Notes: generated by a model not told the origin, from the sequence alone. A stretch of 64,000 nucleotides of DNA from Pseudaestuariivita rosea (GCF_017592335.1 NZ_JACNMP010000004.1:1-64000), one strand, 5' to 3'; numbered from the stretch's first letter, positions 35,260 through 44,496 are shown. A program made the numbers and translations.

Positions 35260-36480
35260 TTGGCCGATTTTCACCAGAACGGAAATATCGCAACCCTGCA
35301 CAATCTGCGCACCACCAGTCTTGAGGCGATGACACATGAACTTGTCACCTTTGCCCAGACCCGCAAGATCAGCCTGATCCTGCCGTCGCTATTTTCCGAA
35401 CTTGAGGGCGAGGCGCTGCCGAAAATCATAGATGAGCTGTCGCAGGTCCCTTATCTGAACCGCATCGTCATCGGGCTGGACCGTGCCGATGCCGATCAGT
35501 ATCGCCACGCCCGCGCATTTTTTGCCCGGCTGCCGCAGGATCACGTCGTGATCTGGAACGACAGCCCCCGCCAGAAAGAGCTGGGCGAGCGTCTGAAGAA
35601 GCTGGGCCTTTATACCGAAGAACCGGGCAAGGGCAAAAACGTCTGGGGCTGCCTGGGTTATCTGATGGCCCGTCAGGACAGTGCTGTTGTGGCGATCCAT
35701 GACTGCGATATCGTCACCTATCACCGCGAAATGCTGGCGCGTCTTGTCTATCCGGTCGCCAACCCGTCGTTCCCCTATCAGGTCGCCAAGGGCTATTATC
35801 CCCGCATCGGCGAAGGCAAGATCAACGGCCGGGTCACGCGCCTGCTGGTCAGCCCGCTGCTGATCGCCCTGAAGCGTGTCATAGGCGACCGTGATTATCT
35901 GGATTACCTGCGCAGCTTTCGCTATCCGCTGTCGGGTGAATTCGCCATGCGCACCGGTATCCTGCCCGACCTGCGCATCCCGTCCGACTGGGGGCTTGAG
36001 ATTGGTGTGTTGTCCGAGGCCTGGCGCAATCTGGCCCCGAAATCGGTCTGTCAGGTCGAAATTTCGGATGCTTACGACCACAAGCATCAGGATTTGTCGG
36101 TGGAAGACGCCTCAACCGGGCTTAGCCGTATGTCGACTGACATCTGCAAGGCGATTTTTCGCAAGCTTGCTGCCGATGGTACCGTCTTTACGACACATGT
36201 GTTCCGCACGCTAAAGGCCACTTACTATCGCACCGCGCTGGATTTGCTGGATTGCTACTATAACGACGCCAAGATGAACGGCCTGTCCATCGACCGCCAC
36301 CGCGAGGAACGGTCGATCGAACTGTTCGCCGACAACATCATGCGGGCCGGGTCGATCTTTCTGGATAACCCGTCCGAGACCCCGTTTATCCCCACCTGGA
36401 ACCGCGTCCACGCCGCCGACCCCGACCTGATGCGCGACATGCTGAACGCCGTGGCCGCGGACCGTGCGGAATTTGCCTAG
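35260..36480 (+). CDS. gpgS: Glucosyl-3-phosphoglycerate synthase-like glycosyltransferase (GT81 type)
   Basis: A 406-residue GT-A enzyme predicted to join glucose from a nucleotide sugar to 3-phosphoglycerate. SLILPSLFSELEG opens the fold, IHDCDIVTY has the metal-binding D-x-D (Asp148, Asp150), and RFLRYPLSGE-like residues (SFRYPLSGEFAMR) match the GpgS region. EISDAYDHKHQDLS is the conserved substrate segment. It starts with TTG at 35260 behind GAAGGA at 8 nt. With the phosphatase upstream, it would make glucosylglycerate, a compatible solute useful for salt or nitrogen stress. Confidence 0.82.
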   Translation: MADFHQNGNIATLHNLRTTSLEAMTHELVTFAQTRKISLILPSLFSELEGEALPKIIDELSQVPYLNRIVIGLDRADADQYRHARAFFARLPQDHVVIWNDSPRQKELGERLKKLGLYTEEPGKGKNVWGCLGYLMARQDSAVVAIHDCDIVTYHREMLARLVYPVANPSFPYQVAKGYYPRIGEGKINGRVTRLLVSPLLIALKRVIGDRDYLDYLRSFRYPLSGEFAMRTGILPDLRIPSDWGLEIGVLSEAWRNLAPKSVCQVEISDAYDHKHQDLSVEDASTGLSRMSTDICKAIFRKLAADGTVFTTHVFRTLKATYYRTALDLLDCYYNDAKMNGLSIDRHREERSIELFADNIMRAGSIFLDNPSETPFIPTWNRVHAADPDLMRDMLNAVAADRAEFA

Positions 36481-36587
36481 GGTACGCCCGCCGCGGGCCG
36501 CCTGCTCTACATCCGTTTTTGTGTTCGAGTGATGGTCATTCAGGATATCATAACAGAAATCTGCGACACTATATCCCCCCCCCCTCG

Positions 36588-36636
36588 CCCGGTGGGTACC
36601 ACCGGGCAGCGCCCGACCCGAGGGCGGGCGCTGCCC
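36588..36636. terminator. Bidirectional terminator with overlapping palindromes
   Basis: A 12-bp perfect stem, GGGCAGCGCCCG (36604-36615) with its complement at 36625-36636 and a 9-nt loop, lies between convergent genes. A second palindrome, CCCGGTGG-gta-CCACCGGG, overlaps its left arm, so only one can form at a time. There is no long T-run. Its position between two 3' ends supports a terminator or transcript-end structure role. Confidence 0.6.
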
Positions 36637-36678
36637 TCGATTCTCATCAAATACACTACAAGTGTATTGGACGGTGAT

Positions 36679-38487
36679 CTAATCCCGATCAATCACCACA
36701 CGGTCCCGCTCATCCCCGTAAACATCAAACGCCCGATAGACCATCCGATCATCGTCCCGCAGAACATCGATCACCTGATACATCTGTGTCCGCGTGATAC
36801 CCACATCGATATAGGCGTGATCGTCCTGATCATAGAACTTCTCGCCCGCGCTTGAGATCACATAATACGGCCCCTGCCCCTCTGGATCAGGCTGCCCACC
36901 GCGCATCGGCGGTGTGCGCAGATAAGCGTGATCATGGCCCTGCAGAACCATCGCGACCTTTTCGCTGTCTTCGATCACCGGGGCCCAGACCTCGGTCACT
37001 TTTTCGTAATACCGCCCTGGCCGCGACGTAAACGCCGCATGGTGCAACATGACAAAGGTGAAATCATCATCCTTGCCCGCCAGCGTCTGACGCAGCCAGT
37101 CGGTCTGACTGTCGGCCCCAAGATTGCTGTCCATCACGATGAAATTGACGCCGCCATAGCCAAAAGAATAAGCGCGCTCGGGTTCGATGCCCTTGGGGCC
37201 ATTTTCAGGCAATCGAAACAGACTGCGATAGTAATCGACCGATTTCCCGGTCTGCAGTTCGTGATTGCCCACGGCAGGCACCAATGGAATGCTGCGCGCC
37301 ACGGGGCTGATCACATTCAAAAAATCGTCCCAATTGTCCGCATCCCCGCCGCGCGACACCAAATCCCCGGCAATCGCGATGAAATCGACATCCGGACGGG
37401 TGCGCATGGCCTGATCCAGAACGCTTTCAAACCGGTCGAAGCCTTCCTGCACGTCTCCGAAATACATAAAACTGACAGGCGCATCGCCCGCGGGCGCGGT
37501 GGTAAAGCGCGCTGTGGCCGACCAGATGCCCTCGGCCGGGCGGACGGCGTAAATATAAGGGGTATCCGGCATCAAACCAGTCAACAGCACACTATGCCGG
37601 TGGACCGCAGGTTGGTTCACCGTCCGTTCAGACGGCGCAACGACTGTATCGGCCAGAATCACCTTGGGCTCGGGCCGGTCGGGGCGCAGATAGTCTTCCT
37701 CGGGCCAAAGCGCGATTTCACTTGCCGTTACGCTGGTATCCGTCCGCCACTGCACGGCCATCGACGACGACGGATCGTCGGTCATTGTCAGAATGATCTG
37801 ATCAGGCCGTGGTGCTGCGGGGTGATCGGTCAGCCGGAAATACCGATAAACCGCAGCCACAGGACGGCGATCAGACTGTGTCTTGATCAGCGTATGGCCC
37901 AGCAACGCATCCGATACCGCGTCCAGAGTCACTGACCGGTCGACATAGGTGCGCGCGCCCAATTCGACCGTTTCGGTCTGCAGCGCCTGGGGCATCAAAT
38001 CTGTGATCGTGACGGGGTCATCCCCCTGCTGCGGCGCGACTGAGATAAAGTAATGCTCACGCACCACACGAAACGCATGGATGCCCAAACCGATCTGACC
38101 GGCGGGAAAATCCTTGGCCCAGACATCGAAATCCTTGCCATAGGCTTCGGCGGAATACTCTGTCAGCTGAAACCCCTGATCGTCCAGCCAGAATGGCTCA
38201 TCCACGCGGGCCAGACGATCATCGCGATAAATATGGACCGTGACCGGCTGATCAACGGTGAATGTGATATAGCCCGTTGAAAACAAGTCCCTTTCCGCAT
38301 CCGTCAGATTAGCCTCAACCGTGCCGGGCGCCATGTCGACCACGCCCTCAGGTCCCAAATCCTGCACCAGCCTGGCGCGCAAATCGATGGTCGCCTCAAG
38401 GATCGGATCGGCGAAACCGGGCAAGGCGGCCGTGACCGATAAACCGGCCAAAACCAAAACCCGTCTGAGGGGCGAAATGAATGTCAT
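36679..38487 (-). CDS. Exported purple-acid-phosphatase-like metallophosphoesterase
   Basis: A 602-residue exported protein. A signal peptide at 1-26 (LAGLSVTAALPGFA) is followed by a beta-rich region of about 185 residues with no recognised family. An FN3-like purple-acid-phosphatase N-domain is at about 215-320 (ILTMTDDPSSSMAVQWRTD, LLTGLMPDTPYIYAVRP). A calcineurin-like domain covers about 330-560, with FGDVQEG, AGDLVSRGGD, VPAVGNHEL, LHHAAF and LQGHDHAYL as metal-binding motifs. It is a periplasmic or outer phosphatase for organic phosphate, by family. No Pho box was recognised upstream. Confidence 0.85.
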   Translation of the reverse strand: MTFISPLRRVLVLAGLSVTAALPGFADPILEATIDLRARLVQDLGPEGVVDMAPGTVEANLTDAERDLFSTGYITFTVDQPVTVHIYRDDRLARVDEPFWLDDQGFQLTEYSAEAYGKDFDVWAKDFPAGQIGLGIHAFRVVREHYFISVAPQQGDDPVTITDLMPQALQTETVELGARTYVDRSVTLDAVSDALLGHTLIKTQSDRRPVAAVYRYFRLTDHPAAPRPDQIILTMTDDPSSSMAVQWRTDTSVTASEIALWPEEDYLRPDRPEPKVILADTVVAPSERTVNQPAVHRHSVLLTGLMPDTPYIYAVRPAEGIWSATARFTTAPAGDAPVSFMYFGDVQEGFDRFESVLDQAMRTRPDVDFIAIAGDLVSRGGDADNWDDFLNVISPVARSIPLVPAVGNHELQTGKSVDYYRSLFRLPENGPKGIEPERAYSFGYGGVNFIVMDSNLGADSQTDWLRQTLAGKDDDFTFVMLHHAAFTSRPGRYYEKVTEVWAPVIEDSEKVAMVLQGHDHAYLRTPPMRGGQPDPEGQGPYYVISSAGEKFYDQDDHAYIDVGITRTQMYQVIDVLRDDDRMVYRAFDVYGDERDRVVIDRD

Positions 38488-38672
38488 AGGGGATACTCCT
38501 GAATGTGTGATCCCCAGCTGACGCCCAATTGTAACAATAGCTTATAGGCAGATATTTTTTTCCACGTTCCGCAAAGAACCGGCAAATCATCGCCGCCCCA
38601 ACCGGCCGCGAACGATGCTGAGTTGTGATCGAATGACGCGAGATCAAAGCATTGCTGCCGATCAATTCCTGT

Positions 38673-39302
38673 TCAGGCACGCTCCCTCAAACCATCTAAG
38701 TACGCGCGCATCATGCACTGAAGTTGTTCGGCAAGTCGTTCCGGGGCGGCCAATGTACCATCATCTTCAATAAACCATCGATGAACGGCCGCATCGGCTA
38801 CGTCAAAAAGCAGCTGGGCGGCAATCCGGTTCTGACTGATGTGATGCTTAAGTGCATCTGCCAAACGTTCGATCACTGTCGCGCGTAGCTTGTCGACCCT
38901 TTTGCGGAGCATAGGTGATATCGGCACCTCAGAGGATAGCATGCGATGCAGTTCGGGATCGTCTTTGTGTAACTCGACAATCCCACTGACAAGGATTTTT
39001 ACAATATCGTCTGGCGCGACCGTGGGTACAAGTAAAGACGAGGCAGCAGACACAAGCGCCTCACCTTTTGACAGATGGTCTTCTGCGATCGCATCCACGA
39101 GCGCTTGTTTGTTCGGAAAATATTCATAAAGCGATCCGATGGATACACCGGCGCGTTTTGCAATCACGTTGGTGTTGAACCCATCCCAACCGTCTTTGGC
39201 GAGAATCTGAGCCGCAGCTTCCAAAATAGCCGCAACGGTCGCCTTTGAGCGGCTTTGTTTTGGTTTGCGGACAATGGCTTGGCGTCTCTGTGTTGCCGTC
39301 AT
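38673..39302 (-). CDS. TetR family transcriptional regulator
   Basis: A 209-residue regulator. Residues about 15-60 give the TetR HTH: ILEAAAQILAKDGWDGF, then NVIAKRAGVSIGSLYEYFPNK, followed by a helical ligand domain of the AcrR-C type. I use the ATG at 39302 (MTATQRRQ); the longer in-frame N-terminus is hydrophobic and would overlap the divergent gene. It is divergent from an alpha/beta hydrolase with a palindrome in the shared interval, a typical repressor-target pair. The effector molecule is unknown. Confidence 0.9.
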   Translation of the reverse strand: MTATQRRQAIVRKPKQSRSKATVAAILEAAAQILAKDGWDGFNTNVIAKRAGVSIGSLYEYFPNKQALVDAIAEDHLSKGEALVSAASSLLVPTVAPDDIVKILVSGIVELHKDDPELHRMLSSEVPISPMLRKRVDKLRATVIERLADALKHHISQNRIAAQLLFDVADAAVHRWFIEDDGTLAAPERLAEQLQCMMRAYLDGLRERA

Positions 39303-39339
39303 GTACCAATCTCTGAACCCGAGTAGAAAACCTGAGCAA

Positions 39340-39359
39340 ATACTCAATATCATGAGTAT
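39340..39359. promoter_or_regulatory. Candidate TetR operator
   Basis: A perfect inverted repeat with 7-bp arms, ATACTCA-atatca-TGAGTAT, lies between the divergent TetR gene (start 39302) and the hydrolase gene (start 39381). Length and symmetry fit a TetR-family operator covering both promoters. It is assigned by position and symmetry only. Confidence 0.55.
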
Positions 39360-39380
39360 CAAAACGAAGGAACCTAGATT

Positions 39381-40307
39381 ATGAACACTTACCAAGGCTC
39401 TGCATCATGGTTGCAGTATCGGGAAATCCTTGCCGAGCAGTTTGATATTAATTTCGAATGCGAACCTGTCGAAACTTGGCGCTCCATCCGCGGTCATGAT
39501 ATTCACATTGATGAGTGGCAGCCGGAAGAACCCAAGAAGGGCACATTTATCCTAGTCCATGGCGCGGGCGGGAATGGCCGTGTCCTTGCCCCCTTTGCAG
39601 CGTTCGCTGCAAAACAGGGATGGCATGTCCTTGCGCCAGATCTGCCGGGTTACGGCTTGACACAACCTGCAAAAGGTTTTCGGTGGGAGTATGAAGAATG
39701 GCCGGCTGTTGTTGCGGATTTGGCAGACGAATGTACCGGCCACGTGGTCCTTATGGGTCTCTCATTGGGCGGAATGACAGCGGTTTTCGCCGCCGAAGCA
39801 ACGCGGAACGTGTCCGGCATCATTGCCACAACACTTCTGGATATGGGTGATCCAGGCATCTTCATCCGTGCCGCGCGCTGGCGTTGGCTCGGCCTCGCAA
39901 CGTTGTTGGGCTTTCACTTGATGCCTTGGATTGTTGACCGTGTGGCAATGCCTCTCTGGCTGATTGCGCCAATGAATAAGATGACAGGTGGCGCCGCAAT
40001 GCGTGACTATTTCTCAACTGACCGACTGCTTGGACGGCTTCGGATACCATCGCGGTTCTTCCGAAAGATATACGCGCGAAAAGCGGTTTCAATACGCCTG
40101 CGTTGCCCATTGTTGCTTGTTCATCCCGGTGCTGACGCCTGGACTCCTACGCCACTCAGCAAACTGGCATTCGACCGGGTGAGGGGCGATAAGCGACTGC
40201 GCGAAATGACAAATGGCTCACATCTGCCTTTGGAACAACCGGCGCTGCAGGAACTGCAACAGGAAGTGAGATCCTTTCTTACTTCAATCGCCAAGACATC
40301 CGGATAG
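39381..40307 (+). CDS. Alpha/beta hydrolase
   Basis: A 308-residue hydrolase with an oxyanion motif HGAGG at 60-64, the nucleophile elbow GLSLGG (Ser128), an Asp in HPGADAWTP and a terminal His in NGSHLPLEQP, so the full triad is present. It is cytoplasmic, with no signal peptide. GAAGGAA precedes the start. It is probably the target of the divergent TetR repressor. The substrate (ester, lactone or acyl-homoserine lactone) cannot be told from sequence. The region just downstream is IS debris. Confidence 0.85.
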   Translation: MNTYQGSASWLQYREILAEQFDINFECEPVETWRSIRGHDIHIDEWQPEEPKKGTFILVHGAGGNGRVLAPFAAFAAKQGWHVLAPDLPGYGLTQPAKGFRWEYEEWPAVVADLADECTGHVVLMGLSLGGMTAVFAAEATRNVSGIIATTLLDMGDPGIFIRAARWRWLGLATLLGFHLMPWIVDRVAMPLWLIAPMNKMTGGAAMRDYFSTDRLLGRLRIPSRFFRKIYARKAVSIRLRCPLLLVHPGADAWTPTPLSKLAFDRVRGDKRLREMTNGSHLPLEQPALQELQQEVRSFLTSIAKTSG

Positions 40308-40375
40308 TGTTGAAAAAATCCATTGATTGGTTGGTCTGCCGCTGACTCACTCTTTTTGAGAGTGGAAGTGCGGTG

Positions 40376-40502
40376 ATGATGGGACCAAAACAGGTGGCGC
40401 AAGGCGCTGTTTTACGAGTTTTCGATTGAAGAGTTTGTGCCGTGCGATCATGCGTTGCGCGACATTGATCGGTTCTTTGACCTTTCCGAAGTGCGTCCGT
40501 AA
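40376..40502 (+). pseudogene. N-terminal scrap of an IS1182-family transposase
   Basis: ATGATGGGACCAAAACAG at 40376 begins a transposase-like MMGPKQ start. After one frameshift near 40405 the frame continues as LFYEFSIEEFVPCDHALRDI and then RFFDLSEVR before a stop near 40502. This matches the first 45 or so residues of IS1182/IS5-like transposases as I recall them. Everything downstream of it is missing, so the element is dead. Confidence 0.65.
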
Positions 40503-40731
40503 ATTCGGCCAAGTAGAACGCTGAATGGATAAGGTGTTCGGGCAGACGCAGATACGTGCGGGGGCCGGCTTTGGTTTCCTGGTACAGCTGATCATCACGT
40601 CGGCTAATCGCGGCATAACCGCCATACATGCCATCTGCAGCAAGCGCCCAATCATGGCGCGTACCCTCACCGAATTGCCAATCGCTGAGCGTGGTGCCTT
40701 CTTGTGCCGGAATGCCGGTCGCGACCACGGT
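40503..40731. other. Interval with an unassigned gene remnant
   Basis: No intact gene is seen. The minus strand from 40728 (GTG) reads TGIPAQEGTTLSDWQFGEG, then GTRHDWALAADGMYGG, which looks like real protein but has a stop directly upstream, runs antisense into IS sequence, and has no ribosome site. It is most likely the fragment of a gene cut by the IS1182 insertion or deletion. I do not recognise its family. Confidence 0.35.
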
Positions 40732-41019
40732 TTAGGGTCCACTTAAAACGTCTCCGCGTGTCGTCCGTGCATCACAATTAAAAGGCTCTGCGCAGCTATT
40801 TGGGTAGATGCTGGGATATCCGGCCAGCAGACCGCTTTCAAACTCTCCATCTGTAAATTGCAGATATGGGATCAGACTGTCCATTTTCCCTTCTTTGCTG
40901 AACGCGGGAAAATCTGTCCTGACCCAGACCATGCCCGGCGCCTCTAGAAAGTCCTGGGTCAGTTCATTGGCTGCTGCACCTGTGCATAGCGCGGTAAGAG
41001 CAATTGCGCATCTGATCAT
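40732..41019 (-). CDS. Small exported protein, possibly truncated
   Basis: A 95-residue protein from the ATG at 41019. The signal peptide MIRCAIALTALCTGAAA is followed by a mature part with two Cys (NSCAEPFNC). The C-terminus ends abruptly (ARTTRGDVLSGP), right at the edge of the IS-debris interval, so the natural 3' end may be lost. Upstream in-frame sequence to 41148 reads without a signal peptide and is not used. The ribosome site is weak. I know no family for it. Confidence 0.55.
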   Translation of the reverse strand: MIRCAIALTALCTGAAANELTQDFLEAPGMVWVRTDFPAFSKEGKMDSLIPYLQFTDGEFESGLLAGYPSIYPNSCAEPFNCDARTTRGDVLSGP

Positions 41020-41086
41020 TGATCTCTTGTGGTCAAAGTTGAATGGGGGGGTAAGAAGCAGGTAGTTTCTGTGGCTAATGTCGGCG

Positions 41087-41584
41087 TCATAAATAAAGCT
41101 CCAACAAGACAGATCCCGAAGCACACGCCAGATATCCAAAGAAAACAAAGCGCCATGCGGGTGGGTATACTGCGCTCAGGACAAAAAGGACCAAAACCAC
41201 CAAAAGATGAACGGGCAGCAACCAAAGCTGCACGTAGCTGTTGATCATACTTCGTTGTGGGTCATCGGGATGAACCAATATGTTGACGGACTTACCGACT
41301 TGGTCATCACACCATTCCTTGCCCAGTCTGTACGAGCCATGCGCCTCTATCCCTTCGGCACTGATCGCAATTGGGATGTCGTCAAAGATCGTAACGCTAT
41401 TTGTTGCACTGCTCCCGACACCGCCCGATCGTCTGAATTGCACTCGTTCACATCGGTCAACCACAGCCGCTTGTGATGTTCCAACCAATAGACGTGGCAG
41501 GTCACGCAATGGTTCGTGCGTGGGTTGCGGTGTCCAAAGCGTGACGGACAAGAGCAGCATCCACAGGTTCAGGACATACTTCAC
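41087..41584 (-). CDS. DUF3592-like membrane protein
   Basis: A 165-residue protein with an N-terminal helix (LWMLLLSVTLW), a soluble beta-rich domain of about 100 residues containing VGKSVNILVHPDDPQRSM, a phrase typical of DUF3592 proteins, and two closing helices (about 118-140 and 145-165). The start overlaps the stop of the gene upstream by 1 nt, so the two are co-translated. It is cytoplasmic-membrane bound, with an extracytoplasmic middle. The function of the family is unknown. Confidence 0.65.
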   Translation of the reverse strand: MKYVLNLWMLLLSVTLWTPQPTHEPLRDLPRLLVGTSQAAVVDRCERVQFRRSGGVGSSATNSVTIFDDIPIAISAEGIEAHGSYRLGKEWCDDQVGKSVNILVHPDDPQRSMINSYVQLWLLPVHLLVVLVLFVLSAVYPPAWRFVFFGYLACASGSVLLELYL

Positions 41585-42066
41585 TAAGAGACGCCTTCCT
41601 TTAGCCAGCGATTGATGATGTCGGCGGCGTCCTTCGAATGCGGTCCGGCGCCATATGCTGGTGATATGTTTCGGATGTCTTTCTTAGGGTCACCCGACAG
41701 GATCAGCGCAACCCGGTGCCGAGTGTTACCATTTGATGTGTGGTGGGTTTGTGTGGACGCCTGTTCGAGCCGATCAAGCGGTTCCTCTTCTCGTTGATAT
41801 CCGAACAAGGTCGTATGCCTGATTTCCATCACACCCGTTGCGCGATCAAGGATCAACTCATCTCGCCTGACAAGCAAAACGAAACCCAAGGCGGGAAGCC
41901 CTATTGCGAAAACCCCCATAAGAGCAGCTTGTTGAAACCCGACCTCAAGATAACGTTGCCAAGTGACATAACACATCAGCACAATCGCACCGGTCAGCAG
42001 ACTGCTCATGAACCACGGTGCGTCCCGCAAGAATAGGCGGTCTGACGTGTTTTCAACGACCTTCAT
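41584..42066 (-). CDS. Small membrane protein
   Basis: A 160-residue protein with two membrane helices (about 19-38 and 46-66) and a C-terminal cytoplasmic-type domain of about 95 residues, which holds ELILDRATGVMEIRHTTLFG and ends with KDAADIINRWLKE. The layout resembles bacterial PH-like membrane proteins that often accompany DUF3592 proteins. It sits 26 nt after the VWA gene and in a 1-nt overlap with the DUF3592-like gene, so the three form an operon. No family is assigned. Confidence 0.6.
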   Translation of the reverse strand: MKVVENTSDRLFLRDAPWFMSSLLTGAIVLMCYVTWQRYLEVGFQQAALMGVFAIGLPALGFVLLVRRDELILDRATGVMEIRHTTLFGYQREEEPLDRLEQASTQTHHTSNGNTRHRVALILSGDPKKDIRNISPAYGAGPHSKDAADIINRWLKEGVS

Positions 42067-42092
42067 AGGTGCCTCCGGTGCAGAGAAACTGA

Positions 42093-44219
42093 CTACTGCG
42101 ATACTTCAATCATGCGGGTTTCGTTCGCATCAATGTTGATGATCCCAAGTTCTTCACCCTGATAGACCATTGCGTAAGGGCCCGGTAGAATTTGCCGCTC
42201 GCGGCCATTTTTCAGATTGATCGGGTCCTGATCACCCTGCAACAGCAGAAAGTCACCGCGCACGCGTTCCGACAGACTGACGGTCGCCAAATTGAAATCG
42301 GCGGCTGAGAGAACGCGCTGCTCACCGGGTGCGATCACAATTGGGGGGCTGACAAAATCTGCAAATGCGAAATGGTAAGTGCCCGGTGGAATTTGACGTC
42401 GCGATGATGATCGACTGATGTTGGTAAGTCGCCGATCCGTTTCGTCAATGATGATGCTGACTTGCCCAATCACGTCGTCAGATAGTCTAATGTCGGCTAG
42501 CCCATAATCAGCAGCTGCGATTGTGATGTCTGCATTCGCCACAACATCCATAGGTGGTGACGTGAAATTGCTGAACTCGAACCGGTAGCGCCCCGCAGGA
42601 ATTTGCCTGACAGAACTTGATCCACTGATAAAGTCCAGTTTCTGGCCAGTGACATCATCAACGATATCGACATTAAGAAAAACATCATCGGCCAGCTCCA
42701 CACGCGCCAGACCATAGTTGGCGGCGGAAATCATGTGTTCACTGCCCGGTGCTACCGTCAATGGAGGGGATGTAAAGTTTTTGAATTCAAAGATATACGT
42801 CCCCGGTGGTATCTGTCGCCTGTTGAAAGATCTGTGAATTTCTGTGAGTCTTTCAGCTGACTCTGCGTTGACGATGTTGACGGTGAAAAGTACGTCATCG
42901 GCAAGAAAAACGTCTGCCAAGCCATAATCCGCAGATGAGATCGTCACCGTTTCGTTTGGTGCGATCGTAACCGTTGGCGATGTGAAATCGAAAAATTCAA
43001 ACCGGTAGTCTCCCGGTGGAACTTGCGTACGCTCGGATACCGCGCTAACCTCGGCCAGTTGCTGCCCGTTGGTATCATCCAGAATATCCACCGAATAGGG
43101 TTCGTCCTCATCAATATAGATATCGGCCAAACCAAAGGTGCGGGCTGAAATCTCATAGTCGGCGCTTGGCGCGATACTCACCGGCGGTGACGTGAAATGC
43201 CGAAAGGCAAAGCGGTAGTCGGTCGGCGCAACCTGGATACGCTGCCTGTTCGCGTAAAGATCGGTGAGTTGCGTATCAGTCGCATGCTCAACGATATCTA
43301 CCGCAAAGAATACGTCCTCCGACACACTTAAGGTCGCCAAACCATAATCGGCAGCCCTGATGATGTAGTCCTGCCCCGCGACGATCTCAACCGGCGGCGA
43401 CGTAAAATGCCGGAATGCGTAGCGGTAGGTTCCAGCTGGTACTTCGATGCCTGCGCCGCCACTGCTATACAAAGTATCAAGTTCTTCGCCGGTCTTTTCG
43501 TTCACGACGCTGACAGCGTTAAGAACGTCATCTCCAAGAAAGACATTCGCAATCGTCGGCTCTACTATAGTGACAACCGGCTCTTCCACAATGCTTACCC
43601 GCACATCAGCCAGCGCGGCATCAAGCGCGTCTGCCGAACTGGCGTCGTAGTATTCACCGCCTCCGGCCTCTGCGATGCAGCTGAGCTGTTCCTTGGCTTC
43701 TGCGTCTACATCAAAGCCCACGACATGAATGCGCACATCGATATCCTGTTCGCGCAAGAGCGCGGCCGTTGCACAAGGATCGCCTTCACAGCTTTCGATC
43801 CCATCCGATACCAGCACAATCGACACCGGATCCTCAGTCTGGCGCATGACTTCGCCTGCTCGCAGCAAGCTGTCGGAAATCGGTGTCTTGCCCAGCGGTG
43901 TCACGCCTGCAAGGGACGCCAGCAGGTCGGCGCGATCGGTCTGCCCGGGCGTCGCGATCACCTCGATATCCGCGCAAGAGCCGCGTTCGCGGTGGCCATA
44001 GGTGATCAGCCCTGCATCAACGCTCTCTGGCAGACCATCGATCAGCCCGCTCATCACATCCTTGGCGATGACGATCTTTTCCACCTCATTGACCCGCCCC
44101 CACATGGAACCTGAGCCATCGAGGATAAACAGCACATCTGCATTCGTGGACGCGTCCTGGGCGCTGGCCATATGCCCCAGTGCAAGAAGTGGTAAAGCCA
44201 GATGAAATGAACGATGCAT
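42093..44219 (-). CDS. Exported VWA-domain protein with tandem FTSPP repeats
   Basis: A 708-residue exported protein. A signal peptide (about 1-20, ending ASA) is followed by a von Willebrand A domain at about 26-210, whose MIDAS is Asp34-Gly-Ser36-Gly-Ser38. From about 225 to 690 the protein is built of about seven units of 65-70 residues, each with an acidic DDVxxxVxI start, a (Q)xPPGxYxFxF turn and an F-x-(D/H/N)-F-T-S-P-P core; four of them are exact FTSPP, the others are FTSPT and FVSPP. The start at 44219 follows AAGGAG at 6 nt. It is probably a surface or periplasmic calcium-dependent adhesin or complex scaffold. Two small membrane genes follow in the operon. Confidence 0.8.
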   Translation of the reverse strand: MHRSFHLALPLLALGHMASAQDASTNADVLFILDGSGSMWGRVNEVEKIVIAKDVMSGLIDGLPESVDAGLITYGHRERGSCADIEVIATPGQTDRADLLASLAGVTPLGKTPISDSLLRAGEVMRQTEDPVSIVLVSDGIESCEGDPCATAALLREQDIDVRIHVVGFDVDAEAKEQLSCIAEAGGGEYYDASSADALDAALADVRVSIVEEPVVTIVEPTIANVFLGDDVLNAVSVVNEKTGEELDTLYSSGGAGIEVPAGTYRYAFRHFTSPPVEIVAGQDYIIRAADYGLATLSVSEDVFFAVDIVEHATDTQLTDLYANRQRIQVAPTDYRFAFRHFTSPPVSIAPSADYEISARTFGLADIYIDEDEPYSVDILDDTNGQQLAEVSAVSERTQVPPGDYRFEFFDFTSPTVTIAPNETVTISSADYGLADVFLADDVLFTVNIVNAESAERLTEIHRSFNRRQIPPGTYIFEFKNFTSPPLTVAPGSEHMISAANYGLARVELADDVFLNVDIVDDVTGQKLDFISGSSSVRQIPAGRYRFEFSNFTSPPMDVVANADITIAAADYGLADIRLSDDVIGQVSIIIDETDRRLTNISRSSSRRQIPPGTYHFAFADFVSPPIVIAPGEQRVLSAADFNLATVSLSERVRGDFLLLQGDQDPINLKNGRERQILPGPYAMVYQGEELGIINIDANETRMIEVSQ

Positions 44220-44496
44220 GATGACTCCTTGAAAATAAGTTGTATACATATATAAAGATGCGAGCATTCATTAGCAACACTTTGAAAAGAAAGGAAAGCT
44301 TTGGCGTGCTATTGCATACGTTTGGCGCAGGGCCGGCAATCAGAGCTGCGCGGATCGGCTAGCAAAAGCGCATCTTGCTACATCTATTGGGGGCCACAAA
44401 GGGTACGCCATGTTTTATCACCCTTGGCACCGTCTGTCTGACTTTCTTTCACATCGGCATGTGCCATCAATCTTCTTGGTAGGAAAACCTCTCTTT

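Noticed and set aside
36928-37935. 335-codon plus-strand open frame
   Set aside because: Antisense to the metallophosphatase; His/Arg-rich shadow.
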